From Arthrobacter sp. 9AX (GTDB taxonomy: Bacteria; Actinomycetota; Actinomycetes; Actinomycetales; Micrococcaceae), in assembly GCF_902506095.1 (NCBI RefSeq), contig NZ_LR733293.1, forward strand, positions 3,202,487 through 3,266,486: 64,000 bases of DNA. The letters are read 5' to 3'. A model generated the notes under the pieces. That model saw only the letters and a list, made by a program, of their open reading frames with translations, had not been told where the DNA came from and did not search any database. Made by a program: the position numbers and the translations under genes. Shown here piece by piece: positions 40,326 through 48,996 of this stretch (position 1 is the stretch's first letter; each line of letters starts with the position of its first letter).

Positions 40326-41525
40326 ATGGGTAACTCCGCGGACAACACTGACGTTGTCATTCTTGCAGCGGCGCGCACGCCGCAGGGCCGGATCAACGGG
40401 CAGCTGGCGAGCTTTACCGCCGTCGACCTCGGGGCGCATGCCATCAGGGCAGCGCTTAACGCCGGCGGGGTGGACGCCGGCCAGGTGGAGGCCGTGATCA
40501 TGGGCCAGGTGCTGCAGGCCGGCGCCGGGCAGAACCCGGCGCGGCAAAGCTCGATCGGGGCCGGCATCGGCTGGAACGTCCCGGCTGTCACCGTGAACAA
40601 AGTATGCCTGTCCGGGCTCACGGCAGTGATTGACGCCGCCCGGCTGATCCGCAGCGGGGAGGCCTCCGTGGTGGTGGCAGGCGGGCAGGAATCCATGACC
40701 CGCGCACCGCACCTGCTGCCCGGCTCGCGGCAGGGCTGGACCTACGGATCCATCGAGGCACTCGACGCGGCGGCCCACGATGGATTGACCGATGCCTTCG
40801 ACGGCCACTCGATGGGCCTGTCCACCGAAACCCGCAACCGCGCGCTCGGCATCGACAGGACGTCCCAGGACAACGTGGCTGCGCAGTCACACCAGCGGGC
40901 CGCGCTGGCAGCCAAGAACGGAACGTTCGACGACGAAATCGTGCCCATCAGCGTCAAACAGCGCAAGGGCGACCCATTGGTGGTCTCCACCGACGAGGGC
41001 GTGCGCCCCAACACTTCGGTGGAATCGCTGGCCGGGCTGCGGGCGGCTTTCGTCACCGATGGCACCATCACCGCAGGCAACTCGTCTCCCTTGTCCGACG
41101 GCGCGGCTGCCCTGGTCCTCTCCTCCCGGGCCTTCGCGGAAGAGCACGGACTGGAATACCTGGCAGTAGTGGGCAAGCCGGGGCAGGTGGCCGGGCCGGA
41201 CAACTCGCTGCACTCGCAGCCCTCCAACGCCATCCGGGACGCCCTGGGACGGGCAGGCTGGAGCACCGCAGATCTGGACTTCATCGAGATCAACGAGGCG
41301 TTCGGCTCCGTTGCGGTGCAGTCGCTGAAGGACCTGGACTACCCCCTGGAGCAGTGCAACATCCACGGCGGGGCCATCGCCCTTGGCCACCCCATCGGCG
41401 CATCCGGCGCGCGCCTGGCAGGCCATGCGGCGCACGAACTCAAGCGGCGGGGCTCGGGCAAGGCCGCGGTGTCCCTGTGCGGCGGCGGCGGGCAGGGCGA
41501 AGCGCTCCTGCTCTACCGCGACTGA
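40326..41525 (+). CDS. Acetyl-CoA acetyltransferase (thiolase)
   Basis: Thiolase of 399 aa, condensing two acetyl-CoA or cleaving 3-ketoacyl-CoA. Catalytic residues: Cys94 in VNKVCLSGLTAV, His in IALGHPIGASGAR, and Cys in SLCGGGGQGEALL; the pantetheine-loop segment EINEAFGSVAVQ is also present. The ATG at 40326 with GGGAGA upstream is chosen over an in-frame extension to 40221 without family similarity. It is divergent from rpoB, and its stop overlaps the start of the YbaK-type gene. Biosynthetic (AtoB/PhaA-like) thiolase is likely from its size and motifs. Confidence 0.94.
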   Translation: MGNSADNTDVVILAAARTPQGRINGQLASFTAVDLGAHAIRAALNAGGVDAGQVEAVIMGQVLQAGAGQNPARQSSIGAGIGWNVPAVTVNKVCLSGLTAVIDAARLIRSGEASVVVAGGQESMTRAPHLLPGSRQGWTYGSIEALDAAAHDGLTDAFDGHSMGLSTETRNRALGIDRTSQDNVAAQSHQRAALAAKNGTFDDEIVPISVKQRKGDPLVVSTDEGVRPNTSVESLAGLRAAFVTDGTITAGNSSPLSDGAAALVLSSRAFAEEHGLEYLAVVGKPGQVAGPDNSLHSQPSNAIRDALGRAGWSTADLDFIEINEAFGSVAVQSLKDLDYPLEQCNIHGGAIALGHPIGASGARLAGHAAHELKRRGSGKAAVSLCGGGGQGEALLLYRD

Positions 41526-42010
41526 TGGCCCGCCACGCAGCGGGTGCAGGCCGGGACAGGTTCCTTGCCGATGCCGCGGCCCGCGGACTGCAGGTGGAGG
41601 TCGTGGAAAGGCCGGCGGCCAAGAGCCTGGAGGAAGCCGCCGGCATCCTGGGGATCAGTCCCGCGGACATCGTGAAGTCGCTGGTGGTCAAGCACAAGGA
41701 CGGCTCGTTCCTGTTTGCGCTGGTGCCGGGTGACCGCCAGATCTCCTGGCCCAAGCTCCGGAATCTTGTAGGCGTCAACAAGCTGTCGCTGCCTTCGGCG
41801 GATGTTGCGCTTGACGCGACCGGCTACGAGCGGGGGACCATTACGCCGCTGGGCAGCACCAACAGCTGGCCGGTCTACGCGGACGCCACCATCACCGGCC
41901 GCAGGATATCGATGGGGGCGGGAGCTCACGGATACAGCGCCTTTGTAGACGCCGACGCCCTGACCGGAGCCCTGGGTGCAGTGGTGGCGGACATCAGCGA
42001 CCCCACCTGA
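41525..42010 (+). CDS. YbaK/EbsC-family aminoacyl-tRNA deacylase
   Basis: A 161-aa protein of the YbaK/ProX editing family, which hydrolyses mischarged tRNA such as Cys-tRNA(Pro). Recognisable parts are LEEAAGILGISPADIVKSLV with the conserved Lys, KDGSFLFALVPGDRQI and GYERGTITPLGSTNSWPVYA. The ATG overlaps the thiolase stop (TGATG), so it is translated from the same transcript. The substrate tRNA cannot be assigned. A bidirectional terminator at 42108-42147 ends it opposite rplL. Confidence 0.9.
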   Translation: MARHAAGAGRDRFLADAAARGLQVEVVERPAAKSLEEAAGILGISPADIVKSLVVKHKDGSFLFALVPGDRQISWPKLRNLVGVNKLSLPSADVALDATGYERGTITPLGSTNSWPVYADATITGRRISMGAGAHGYSAFVDADALTGALGAVVADISDPT

Positions 42011-42107
42011 CCCCGGCTCTCCCAATCAGGCAGCGCCACGTGTCGTTTTGGGGTCCCGGAATGACGCCTGGCCTTACTTGGTTGGGTAGGTGGCCACCTG
42101 GGGGAAC

Positions 42108-42147
42108 GCAAAAAGCCCCGCCCACAAACGTGGACGGGGCTTTTTGC
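42108..42147. terminator. Bidirectional terminator between the YbaK gene and rplL
   Basis: Arms GCAAAAAGCCCCG and CGGGGCTTTTTGC give a stem with A-tract and T-tract on both sides, so it can stop transcripts from either direction. It begins 13 bp after the rplL stop and 97 bp after the deacylase stop. Confidence 0.9.
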
Positions 42148-42160
42148 GGAAAAGGCGTTG

Positions 42161-42535
42161 TTACTTGAGGGTAACGGTGGCGCCTGCAGCCTCGAGCTGC
42201 TCCTTGGCCTTCTCGGCAGCTTCCTTGGTGGCGCCTTCGAGAACAGCCTTGGGTGCGCTGTCAACCAGGTCCTTGGCTTCCTTGAGGCCCAGGGAGGTGA
42301 TGGCGCGAACTTCCTTGATCACTGCGATCTTCTTGTCGCCGGCAGATTCGAGGACGACGTCGAAGTCGGTCTTCTCTTCAACCTCTTCTGCAGCAGCGCC
42401 GGCGGGGCCAGCAACAGCAACAGCAGCAGCGGTAACTTCGAAGGTCTCTTCGAAGAGCTTGACGAACTCGGAGAGCTCGATGATGGTCAGTTCCTTGAAA
42501 GCTTCAATGAGCTCTTCGTTGGTGAGCTTCGCCAT
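42161..42535 (-). CDS. rplL: 50S ribosomal protein L7/L12
   Basis: Stalk protein present in several copies per ribosome that recruits GTPase factors. The 124-aa protein starts [20 protein letters not shown] (ATG at 42535; the longer open frame to 42586 is not conserved), followed by the Ala/Gly hinge ([20 protein letters not shown]) and the C-terminal domain with [20 protein letters not shown] and [11 protein letters not shown]. It lies 77 bp after rplJ and before a strong terminator. Confidence 0.99.
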   Translation of the reverse strand: MAKLTNEELIEAFKELTIIELSEFVKLFEETFEVTAAAVAVAGPAGAAAEEVEEKTDFDVVLESAGDKKIAVIKEVRAITSLGLKEAKDLVDSAPKAVLEGATKEAAEKAKEQLEAAGATVTLK

Positions 42536-42612
42536 GGTAGGCGTCCTTCCTGTTGTGGTGTCGGCACGGGCAAAGCCTTGCGTCACACCGGAGTCTGGTG
42601 GGGTAAAGAGAA

Positions 42613-43197
42613 TTAGTTCTCTTCGGCAGCAGGAGCTTCAGCTGCGGGAGCTTCGGCTTCGGCGGCGGGTGCTTCTTCAGCGGCAGGCGCTTCGGCAGCT
42701 GCCGGTGCACCGTTCTCTTCTTCAAGCTTGAGGCGCAGTGCGTCAATGATGCGTGCAGCGGCTGCGGCAGGTGCCTTGAGGACGCCTGCAACCTTGGCGA
42801 GCTGCAGCTCACGGGACTCGAGCGCTGCCAGTGCGGCAACCTCGCTGGCGTTCAGTGCCTTGCCCTCGAAGTAACCGGTCTTGATGACGAGCTGCTTGTT
42901 GGTCTTGGCAAAATCCGTCAGGCTCTTGGCAGCGGCAACTGCGTCACCCTTGATGAACGCGATTGCAGTGGGGCCGGCAAGCTGGCCGTCGAATGCTTCG
43001 ACACCGGCTTCCTTGGCTGCAATGGCGGTCAGGGTGTTCTTGACGACCGCGAACTTGGTGTCCTGGCCGAGAGAAACACGCAGCTGCTTGAGCTGTGCAA
43101 CGGTGAGCCCGCGGTATTCGGTCAGGACAGCGGCGTTCGATTCCTTGAAATCGTTAGTGATCTCAGCTACTGCTGAAACCTTGGTAGGCGTTGCCAT
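42613..43197 (-). CDS. rplJ: 50S ribosomal protein L10, with Ala/Glu tail
   Basis: L10 anchors the L7/L12 dimers to the stalk base and in bacteria represses its own operon by binding the leader RNA. The 194-aa protein has the core [39 protein letters not shown] and LALES-like [20 protein letters not shown], then a helix for L12 binding. The last 30 residues are repeated Ala/Pro/Glu units, as on L17 and S3. GGAGGG precedes the ATG, and an L10-type leader lies upstream. Confidence 0.98.
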   Translation of the reverse strand: MATPTKVSAVAEITNDFKESNAAVLTEYRGLTVAQLKQLRVSLGQDTKFAVVKNTLTAIAAKEAGVEAFDGQLAGPTAIAFIKGDAVAAAKSLTDFAKTNKQLVIKTGYFEGKALNASEVAALAALESRELQLAKVAGVLKAPAAAAARIIDALRLKLEEENGAPAAAEAPAAEEAPAAEAEAPAAEAPAAEEN

Positions 43198-43449
43198 AAC
43201 CCTCCTTCCGGGGATAGTGCCGGTATGCGACGGTCCCCGCTCAGATGAGCTAAAACTAAAAACGCCCCGCGCAGATGCACGGGGCTTGGCTCAACACGGA
43301 TCAATCCATGGAGCGTTGCTTCGTTCACCTGCGCCGGCCGCCCTGCGTTGAGGGGCCTTCGTCCAGAAACCCACTGCTTCTCCCGAGCACAACTGCAGAG
43401 TTGAGCCATGTTCGAGAGAGTGGATTTCCAACAACCGACGGTCTTTGGT
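43198..43449 (-). ncRNA. rplJ leader RNA (L10 leader type) with attenuator hairpin
   Basis: The 250-nt leader between the predicted start near 43449 and rplJ contains ACCAAAGACCGTCGGTTG near its 5' end and CAGGGCGGCCGGCGCAGGTG further on, which resemble the kink-turn and purine-rich parts of the L10 leader that binds L10(L12)4. A terminator-like hairpin GCCCCGTGCATCTGCGCGGGGC with TTTTT follows at about 43260-43285, only 60 bp before rplJ, so an attenuation step is likely. Recognition is by eye, without a covariance search. Confidence 0.6.
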
Positions 43450-43455
43450 CATCCC

Positions 43456-43484
43456 AGTCTACGGGAGAGCCCGGGGTCCGCCAA
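43456..43484 (-). promoter_or_regulatory. rplJL promoter
   Basis: TTGGCG (43479-43484), 17-bp spacer, TAGACT (43456-43461) on the - strand. This is the best sigma-A-like promoter in the window by eye. It begins just after the stop of the upstream GNAT gene, so rplJL does not depend on read-through. Confidence 0.75.
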
Positions 43485-43492
43485 ATCGGGGC

Positions 43493-44611
43493 TCAGCTGG
43501 TGCTGGTATGCAGGTGTGGAAGCTCTTTCTGCCAGATCCCGGTCACTCCGGCCGTCTGGAAGCCCAGCTGCTTGTTGACGGTCAGGAGGTACCGGTTCTC
43601 CGGCGCGTTCCAGGTGTAGATGATCCGCGCGTCGGGGAACTGCTCGGTGAGCCGCTCCATGTTGGCCACCTTGATCAGCAGGCCCAGCTTGTTGCCGCGG
43701 TGTTCCTGCAGGACCAATGTGTCGTCCTGGAAGACGACGTCGGCGCGGTGCGCCAGCACGGTGATGGTCGTCAGGCCCACGAGCGCACCGGATGCGAGAT
43801 GCTCGACGGCGGTGACCACCGTCCGCCTGCCCTGAGCAATGGCGACCTCCTCCGCTTCGCGGAGGATGGCGCCGTCGAACACCATCTCCTGCTCAACGGG
43901 CGGATCCAAGGAGGGATCGACGTCGGCCCCCGCCTGGTTCTCGAGGGCAGCGACGGCCTCCAGCCACGGGTCCGGGCAGCGGTCCGTCCAGTGGTGCAGC
44001 CGGTACCGCCCATTGTTGGCCTCATCCGCTTCCGCCTGCAGGTCGGCCACGAGCTTGGAGTCCAACGGCAGGGCGCACGAGCTGAACTGTTCAATGTGCT
44101 GCAGGGTGTAGCCGGTGCGCTGCGCGAACTCGACTTCGCGGCTTTCGAGCGGCACAAAGCCCTGCCCCGAGCCGGGGACCAGCTGGGCGCGTTCAAATTC
44201 GTGCAGGGACGCGCCCGGGTGGTTGGTGTCCACCAGAATCATGGTGCGGCCTTCCTCGCGGGCCAGCTGTTCCGCTGCCTGAAGCAGGCGCCGCCCCACG
44301 CCCTGGCGCTGGTACTCGGGCAGGATGTCGAGAGTGAACTCCGCAAGGTCGAGGTTGTCGGTGAGGGGCAGGGCAATATCGACCGTGCCCACGATCTCCC
44401 CCGCGACCTTGGCGACGAGGATGAGCTGACGCTCGTAGGGGTCCTGGAACTCAAGCAGCTTCTCAAGCGGAGCGTAGGCGAGGTCGTCACTCCCCCAGGT
44501 CTGCATCCGGACTTTTCGTCCCACCTCGACGGCGGCAAGGAAGTCCGCTGCGTCCGGCGAGTCCAGTGAATCGGGAATCCAAAGCTGCTCGATCTTTACA
44601 TCGTGTGCCAT
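43493..44611 (-). CDS. Double-GNAT acetyltransferase, paralogue 1
   Basis: A 372-aa protein with two GNAT-like halves. The N-terminal half holds the acetyl-CoA motif region FTLDILPEYQRQGVGRRLLQ (near residues 110-130); the C-terminal half has LVLQEHRGNKLGLLIKVANM and YTWNAPENRYLLTVNKQLGF, the layout seen in mycothiol-synthase-like tandem GNAT proteins. The ATG at 44611 (MAHDVKIEQ) is chosen since the in-frame extension would overlap the neighbour. It and the next gene are tandem relatives with the same LLIKVAN and TWNA-EN patterns. The substrate is unknown. It lies between rplA and rplJ. Confidence 0.85.
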   Translation of the reverse strand: MAHDVKIEQLWIPDSLDSPDAADFLAAVEVGRKVRMQTWGSDDLAYAPLEKLLEFQDPYERQLILVAKVAGEIVGTVDIALPLTDNLDLAEFTLDILPEYQRQGVGRRLLQAAEQLAREEGRTMILVDTNHPGASLHEFERAQLVPGSGQGFVPLESREVEFAQRTGYTLQHIEQFSSCALPLDSKLVADLQAEADEANNGRYRLHHWTDRCPDPWLEAVAALENQAGADVDPSLDPPVEQEMVFDGAILREAEEVAIAQGRRTVVTAVEHLASGALVGLTTITVLAHRADVVFQDDTLVLQEHRGNKLGLLIKVANMERLTEQFPDARIIYTWNAPENRYLLTVNKQLGFQTAGVTGIWQKELPHLHTSTS

Positions 44612-44618
44612 AGGCGCA

Positions 44619-45746
44619 TCATCCCAGCCGTTTCTGCCACTCGCCTTCATAACCTGCAGGCTCGAATCCAAGTGCGATATTTATGGCCAGCATATGTTGG
44701 TTTTCGTTGGCATTCCATGTCAGGACCGAACGGGCCGAAGGCCATCTGTGGCGGGCGCGCTTCAGGTTTGCCACTTTGATGAGCATGCCGAGGCGCCGGC
44801 CGCGGTGCCCGGACGTGACGAGGGTGTCCTGCTGCAGGATGGAATCCGGGACACCGGGGCGCCAGTTCAGGACGGTGTAGGCCACCAACTCGCCCGTGGC
44901 CCGGTGCACCGCCGCCGTGACGGCAGACCGGGTTCCGCCCCGGACAAGGGTTTGTTCCTCGGCGCGGACCCTGGCCGGGTCCCAGTCCTCGCCCTCCCAG
45001 TCCATCCCGGCGATGGGTACGTCCGTGGTCATGGTTGCCTTCAGCCGGGCGTAGGCCTGCACCAGGTTTTCCGGGCAGGCATCGTCCCAGCCGGTGATGG
45101 CGTAGTCCTCCGCCCGGGGCGAAGCTTCGGTGACCAACCGGTCCAGCAGTTCCGGCGGCACGGGCAGGGCGAGCCGGCTGGACCGTTCCACCTGCTCCAG
45201 CTCATAGCCGGCGGCAACGGCAAAGGCGACGGCCGGGTCGCCGAGCGGCAGTCCGCCGGCACCCGATTTCGCCGGCAGCATTGGTCCCACCGCCGCGTGG
45301 GCAGGGACCTCGTGATAAGCGCCCAGGGAAGTCCGGCCGCTGTTTCCGGCCACGGCTTCGGCATGATCCAGCAGGGCACGTCCCAGGCCCTCGCGGCGGC
45401 GCCCTGGGACTATCAAGACATCAATCCCGGCGGTGTGCATGTTCTCGCGCAACGGGAGCGTGACCGAGCAGAATCCCACGGTTTCAGGGCCCCGCCTGGC
45501 AAGGTAAAGGCGCCGTTCCTCGTACTCGTTGCCCCGCCAATACTCCACGGCTTCCTCGAGCGTGTCGCACCGGTCCAAGTTGCCCCAGAGGGCGCGTTCG
45601 TGGGCGACCCGTAGGGCATGGCACTCCAGGAACTCTCTGTAAGCCTGGCCTGGCCCGGTGGCCGTGTCCCAGCCCCGCGGCGGCACCTCGACGGCGGCGA
45701 TGGTCACTAGAGCGTTTTCGCCTGCAGCTGGAGCGGGTTCGGCCAT
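44619..45746 (-). CDS. Double-GNAT acetyltransferase, paralogue 2
   Basis: A 375-aa relative of the previous gene. First half: IDVLIVPGRRREGLGRALLDH gives the R-x-x-G-x-G acetyl-CoA loop. Second half: LVTSGHRGRRLGMLIKVANL and LTWNANENQHMLAINIALGF. The two proteins end alike (WQK plus a short tail), which supports descent from one duplication. It lies 7 bp upstream of paralogue 1, so both are probably one transcript. No link to a ribosomal substrate can be proven, although the position between ribosomal operons is notable. Confidence 0.85.
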   Translation of the reverse strand: MAEPAPAAGENALVTIAAVEVPPRGWDTATGPGQAYREFLECHALRVAHERALWGNLDRCDTLEEAVEYWRGNEYEERRLYLARRGPETVGFCSVTLPLRENMHTAGIDVLIVPGRRREGLGRALLDHAEAVAGNSGRTSLGAYHEVPAHAAVGPMLPAKSGAGGLPLGDPAVAFAVAAGYELEQVERSSRLALPVPPELLDRLVTEASPRAEDYAITGWDDACPENLVQAYARLKATMTTDVPIAGMDWEGEDWDPARVRAEEQTLVRGGTRSAVTAAVHRATGELVAYTVLNWRPGVPDSILQQDTLVTSGHRGRRLGMLIKVANLKRARHRWPSARSVLTWNANENQHMLAINIALGFEPAGYEGEWQKRLG

Positions 45747-45808
45747 TTCCCCAGCTTAGGCAGGAATGTGCCCCGTCCGGTAAGTGTCCTGCGACAAGAA
45801 GCTTAAAA

Positions 45809-45840
45809 CAAAACCGCCCGGCAGGCGCCGGGCGGTTTTG
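45809..45840 (-). terminator. Intrinsic terminator after rplA
   Basis: A perfect 14-bp stem CAAAACCGCCCGGC with its complement, 4-base loop and TTTTGTTTT on the - strand. It begins 39 bp after the rplA stop and separates rplKA from the GNAT pair. Confidence 0.9.
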
Positions 45841-45879
45841 TCTGCCGCGGAGTGCCGGGGCGAAAGTTCAGACGAGGAT

Positions 45880-46587
45880 TTAGGCCTCGGTCAGAACCTT
45901 GGTGACGTTGGGGTCAACGGAGATGCCGGGACCGAACGTGGTGGCAACGGTGGCCTTCTGAATGTAGCGGCCCTTGGAAGCGGAAGGCTTCAGGCGAAGC
46001 ACCTCTTCCAGAGCTGCTGCGTAGTTCTCGGCCAGCTTGACGGCGTCGAAGGACACCTTGCCGATGATGAAGTGCAGGTTGGAGTGCTTGTCGACGCGGA
46101 AGTCGATCTTTCCACCCTTGATGTCGTTGACGGCCTTGGTGACATCGGGGGTCACGGTGCCCGTCTTCGGGTTCGGCATCAGGTTACGCGGGCCCAGGAC
46201 CTTACCGAGGCGGCCAACCTTGCCCATGAGGTCAGGGGTGGCGACGGCGGCGTCGAAGTCGGTCCAGCCGCCGGCGATCTTTTCGATCAGGTCATCGGAA
46301 CCAACAAAGTCGGCGCCGGCAGCGATTGCTGCTTCAGCCTTGTCACCCGTTGCGAAAACCAGGACGCGTGCAGTCTTACCGGTGCCGTGGGGCAGGTTGA
46401 CGGTGCCGCGGACCATCTGGTCAGCCTTGCGGGGGTCGACGCCGAGGCGGAATGCAACCTCAACGGTGGCGTCGAACTTGGACGGGTTGGTGTCCTTGGC
46501 CAGCGTCACTGCCTCGAACGGTGCGTAAAACTTCTCCGCGTCGATCTTGGCGGCTGCTGCCTCATATGCTTTGCTGCGCTTTGCCAT
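45880..46587 (-). CDS. rplA: 50S ribosomal protein L1
   Basis: L1 forms the mobile stalk over the E site and represses the rplKA operon in many bacteria. The 235-aa sequence contains DPSKF-like [58 protein letters not shown] and [18 protein letters not shown]. Both domains are complete. It follows rplK by 185 bp, a rather long gap for this pair, and I see no gene in it. Confidence 0.99.
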   Translation of the reverse strand: MAKRSKAYEAAAAKIDAEKFYAPFEAVTLAKDTNPSKFDATVEVAFRLGVDPRKADQMVRGTVNLPHGTGKTARVLVFATGDKAEAAIAAGADFVGSDDLIEKIAGGWTDFDAAVATPDLMGKVGRLGKVLGPRNLMPNPKTGTVTPDVTKAVNDIKGGKIDFRVDKHSNLHFIIGKVSFDAVKLAENYAAALEEVLRLKPSASKGRYIQKATVATTFGPGISVDPNVTKVLTEA

Positions 46588-46772
46588 GCTGCTTGTTTCT
46601 CCTTGTGCAGTTGTGGTCTGCGGACCGCGCTGGGCCCTGCCACAGTTGGTGCTCCGACCCGTTATCCGTGCCGGATGTCCAACATTTCAGTTTTGGTGGT
46701 GCCGGTGTCCCGGCGGTGCCGCCCGTCGTCGTGACCGGTTTCCCGGGCCCGACCCAAAGGCGGCGGAAGGGA

Positions 46773-47204
46773 TTAACCCTCGACAGTGATACCCATGGAG
46801 CGGGCGGTGCCGGCGATGATCTTCGCTGCGCCTTCGAGGCTGGTGGCGTTGAGGTCTTCCATCTTGGTGGAAGCGATCTCGTTGACCTGGGCCTGGGTCA
46901 GCTTGGCAACCTTGACGGTGTGCGGGGTTGCTGAACCCTTGGCGACGCCTGCAGCCTTCTTGATGAGCTCTGCAGCCGGCGGGGTCTTGGTGATGAACGT
47001 GAAGGAACGGTCCTCGTAGACCGTGATTTCCACGGGGATGACGTTTCCGCGCTGGGCTTCCGTCGCAGCGTTGTACGCCTTGCAGAATTCCATGATGTTG
47101 ACACCGTGCTGGCCAAGCGCGGGACCGATCGGCGGAGCCGGGTTAGCGGCACCTGCCTGGATCTGCAGCTTGATGAGGCCGGTGACCTTCTTCTTGGGAG
47201 CCAA
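46773..47204 (-). CDS. rplK: 50S ribosomal protein L11
   Basis: L11 binds the GTPase-associated centre of 23S rRNA and is needed for RelA activation. The 143-aa sequence is canonical: [40 protein letters not shown] with the proline-rich thiostrepton-contact region, and [20 protein letters not shown]. It lies 129 bp after nusG. The gap holds a GGCCGCC/GGCGGCC hairpin without T-run. Confidence 0.99.
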
Positions 47205-47333
47205 TGTAGGGTCCTTCTCTCAATAACGTCCTGGGGCACAGGAGCGTGCCTCAGGTTTTTGGCCGCCATGGCAAGGCGGCCGGCCGTTCCGGTGCTGCCA
47301 AAGCGGGCAGCGCCGGGACGAATTCTTGGGTTG

Positions 47334-48164
47334 TCAGATCTTGGTGACCTGGTTGAACGCCAGGGTGACGGGCGTTTCGCGCTCGAAGATGGAAACCAGC
47401 ACCACAAGGGTCTGGGATTCGACCTTGATCTCGGAGATCGTGGCGGGAAGGGTCTCGAACGGGCCTTCCTTGACGATGACGGATTCGCCGACCTCGAAGT
47501 CGACATCCACCGGGGCCTGGTGCTGCTTGTTGACCGGCTTGCCCTTTTCTGCCTGCTCTTCCTCGAAGACGGGAGCGAGCATGGAGAAAACCTCATCGAG
47601 GCGCAGCGGCACGGGGTTGTGGGCGTTGCCCACGAAGCCGGTGACGCCGGGGGTGTGGCGGACGGCGCCCCAGGAGGCGTCGGTCAGGTCCATCCGGACC
47701 AGGACGTAGCCGGGGATGCGGACGCGGTTGATGACCTTGCGCTGGGCGTTCTTGATCTCAACGACTTCTTCCATGGGCACCTGGATTTCGAAGATGTAAT
47801 CTTCCATGTCCAGGGTCTGGATGCGGGTCTCCAGGTTCGCCTTCACGCGGTTCTCGTAACCGGCGTAGGAGTGGATGACGTACCAGTCACCCTCCTGGCG
47901 GCGCAGCTTGGCCTTGAACTCCTCGGCGGGGTCAACGTCGGCCTTGGCGGCGGCAACGGCGAGGGCGTCAGCGGACTCCTCGTCGGAGCCGGCCTCGTCG
48001 TCGTCCTCTGCGTCAAAGTCGTCAGAGTCGGCGTCGTCGTCGGAATCGGCGTCGCTGGCTTCGGGCGCGGAGGAATCAACCTCAGACTCGTCACCGGCTT
48101 CTGCCGTGATGTCCGCGGACTCTTCCAGCTCAGTCTCGGTTACCTCGAGCTCCTGCTCAGACAC
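47334..48164 (-). CDS. nusG: Transcription elongation factor NusG, with acidic N-terminal extension
   Basis: NusG couples RNA polymerase to ribosomes or Rho. From the GTG at 48164 (AGGAG 5 bases upstream) it is 276 aa; an ATG at 48194 would add ten residues but lacks a good ribosome-binding site. Residues 1-95 are very acidic and Ser/Asp-rich. The NGN domain follows ([40 protein letters not shown]), then the KOW domain ([37 protein letters not shown]). Acidic extensions are known in actinobacterial NusG; their role is not established. Confidence 0.97.
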   Translation of the reverse strand: MSEQELEVTETELEESADITAEAGDESEVDSSAPEASDADSDDDADSDDFDAEDDDEAGSDEESADALAVAAAKADVDPAEEFKAKLRRQEGDWYVIHSYAGYENRVKANLETRIQTLDMEDYIFEIQVPMEEVVEIKNAQRKVINRVRIPGYVLVRMDLTDASWGAVRHTPGVTGFVGNAHNPVPLRLDEVFSMLAPVFEEEQAEKGKPVNKQHQAPVDVDFEVGESVIVKEGPFETLPATISEIKVESQTLVVLVSIFERETPVTLAFNQVTKI

Positions 48165-48277
48165 TTGGTCTCCTGCTTCCTCATTGCCTAACATGCCTAT
48201 TTAAATGGCTCAATTCCGCACACCGGTGTTCCCCTCCGGCTTCCCGGACGGAACACGCAGCTGCGGATGGTTCAGCC

Positions 48278-48562
48278 TTAGCTGTCCGTGGGACCGGTAC
48301 CGCCGAAGACCCAACCGACAGCAGTTCCGAAACCGATGTCCAGCAGGCTGACGATGACCATCATGATGGCCACGAACACCAGCACCACGAGCGTGTAATT
48401 GATCAGTTCCTTGCGGGTGGGTGCAACAACCTTCTTCAGTTCGCCGATAATCTGGCGGACAAACAATGCAATGCGGGCGAAGAAGTTTGCCTTGGCGTCC
48501 TTCTTAGCTGGGCGGCCTTTGGAGCTGCTGGCAGCTGTTTCGGTCACCTGGTCCTCGCTCAT
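48278..48562 (-). CDS. secE: Preprotein translocase subunit SecE
   Basis: Essential small subunit of the SecYEG channel, 94 aa. A polar, Lys-rich N-terminus is followed by the amphipathic helix FFARIALFVRQIIGELKKVV, the conserved PTRKELINYT and one membrane helix (LVVLVFVAIMMVIVSLLDIGF). This one-helix form is normal for most bacteria other than E. coli. It lies between tRNA-Trp and nusG, the classic arrangement. Confidence 0.98.
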   Translation of the reverse strand: MSEDQVTETAASSSKGRPAKKDAKANFFARIALFVRQIIGELKKVVAPTRKELINYTLVVLVFVAIMMVIVSLLDIGFGTAVGWVFGGTGPTDS

Positions 48563-48645
48563 CTTTGCAATGGTGGATTACCCGGCCCTGATCAGAACCA
48601 TGGTTGCTGCGCTTGCCCCGGGCTTTTCGCCCGGGACAGCTTGCG

Positions 48646-48718
48646 CAGGGCAGACAGGACTCGAACCTGCAACCTGCGGTTTTGGAGACCGCTGCGCTAC
48701 CAATTGCGCCACTACCCT
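48646..48718 (-). tRNA. tRNA-Trp (anticodon CCA)
   Basis: A 73-nt cloverleaf. The acceptor stem AGGGTAG pairs with CTGCCCT (one G-U), discriminator G, anticodon loop CTCCAAA, T loop GGTTCGAGTCC. CCA is not encoded. It lies 83 bp upstream of secE. A promoter candidate sits at 48806-48835. Confidence 0.97.
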
Positions 48719-48805
48719 ATGGAGTGAATGTCACCCGGACCAGAACGAACCGCCAGTTTGCACTGGGGCGCACGCCATCATCCGTGTTTTCAACACCGGT
48801 GAACC

Positions 48806-48835
48806 AGTCTACGCAACAACTTCGCGTTCGTCGAA
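48806..48835 (-). promoter_or_regulatory. Candidate promoter of tRNA-Trp-secE-nusG
   Basis: TTCGAC, 18 bp, TAGACT on the - strand, about 80 bp upstream of the tRNA 5' end. The -10 matches those of secY, tuf and rplJ. Confidence 0.5.
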
Positions 48836-48996
48836 CCGGCCCGTTTCCGGCCCTTCCCGTTGCACTGTCCTGACATTGACTGCAGGGCAGTCACATTCAA
48901 AACCGGCAACCCGGAGGGTCCGGTGAACAGCATAGAGTAGAACTCGTCGAATCCCACATTCCAGCCTTCGGGCTGCAAGCGAAGAACGGACCTGCC

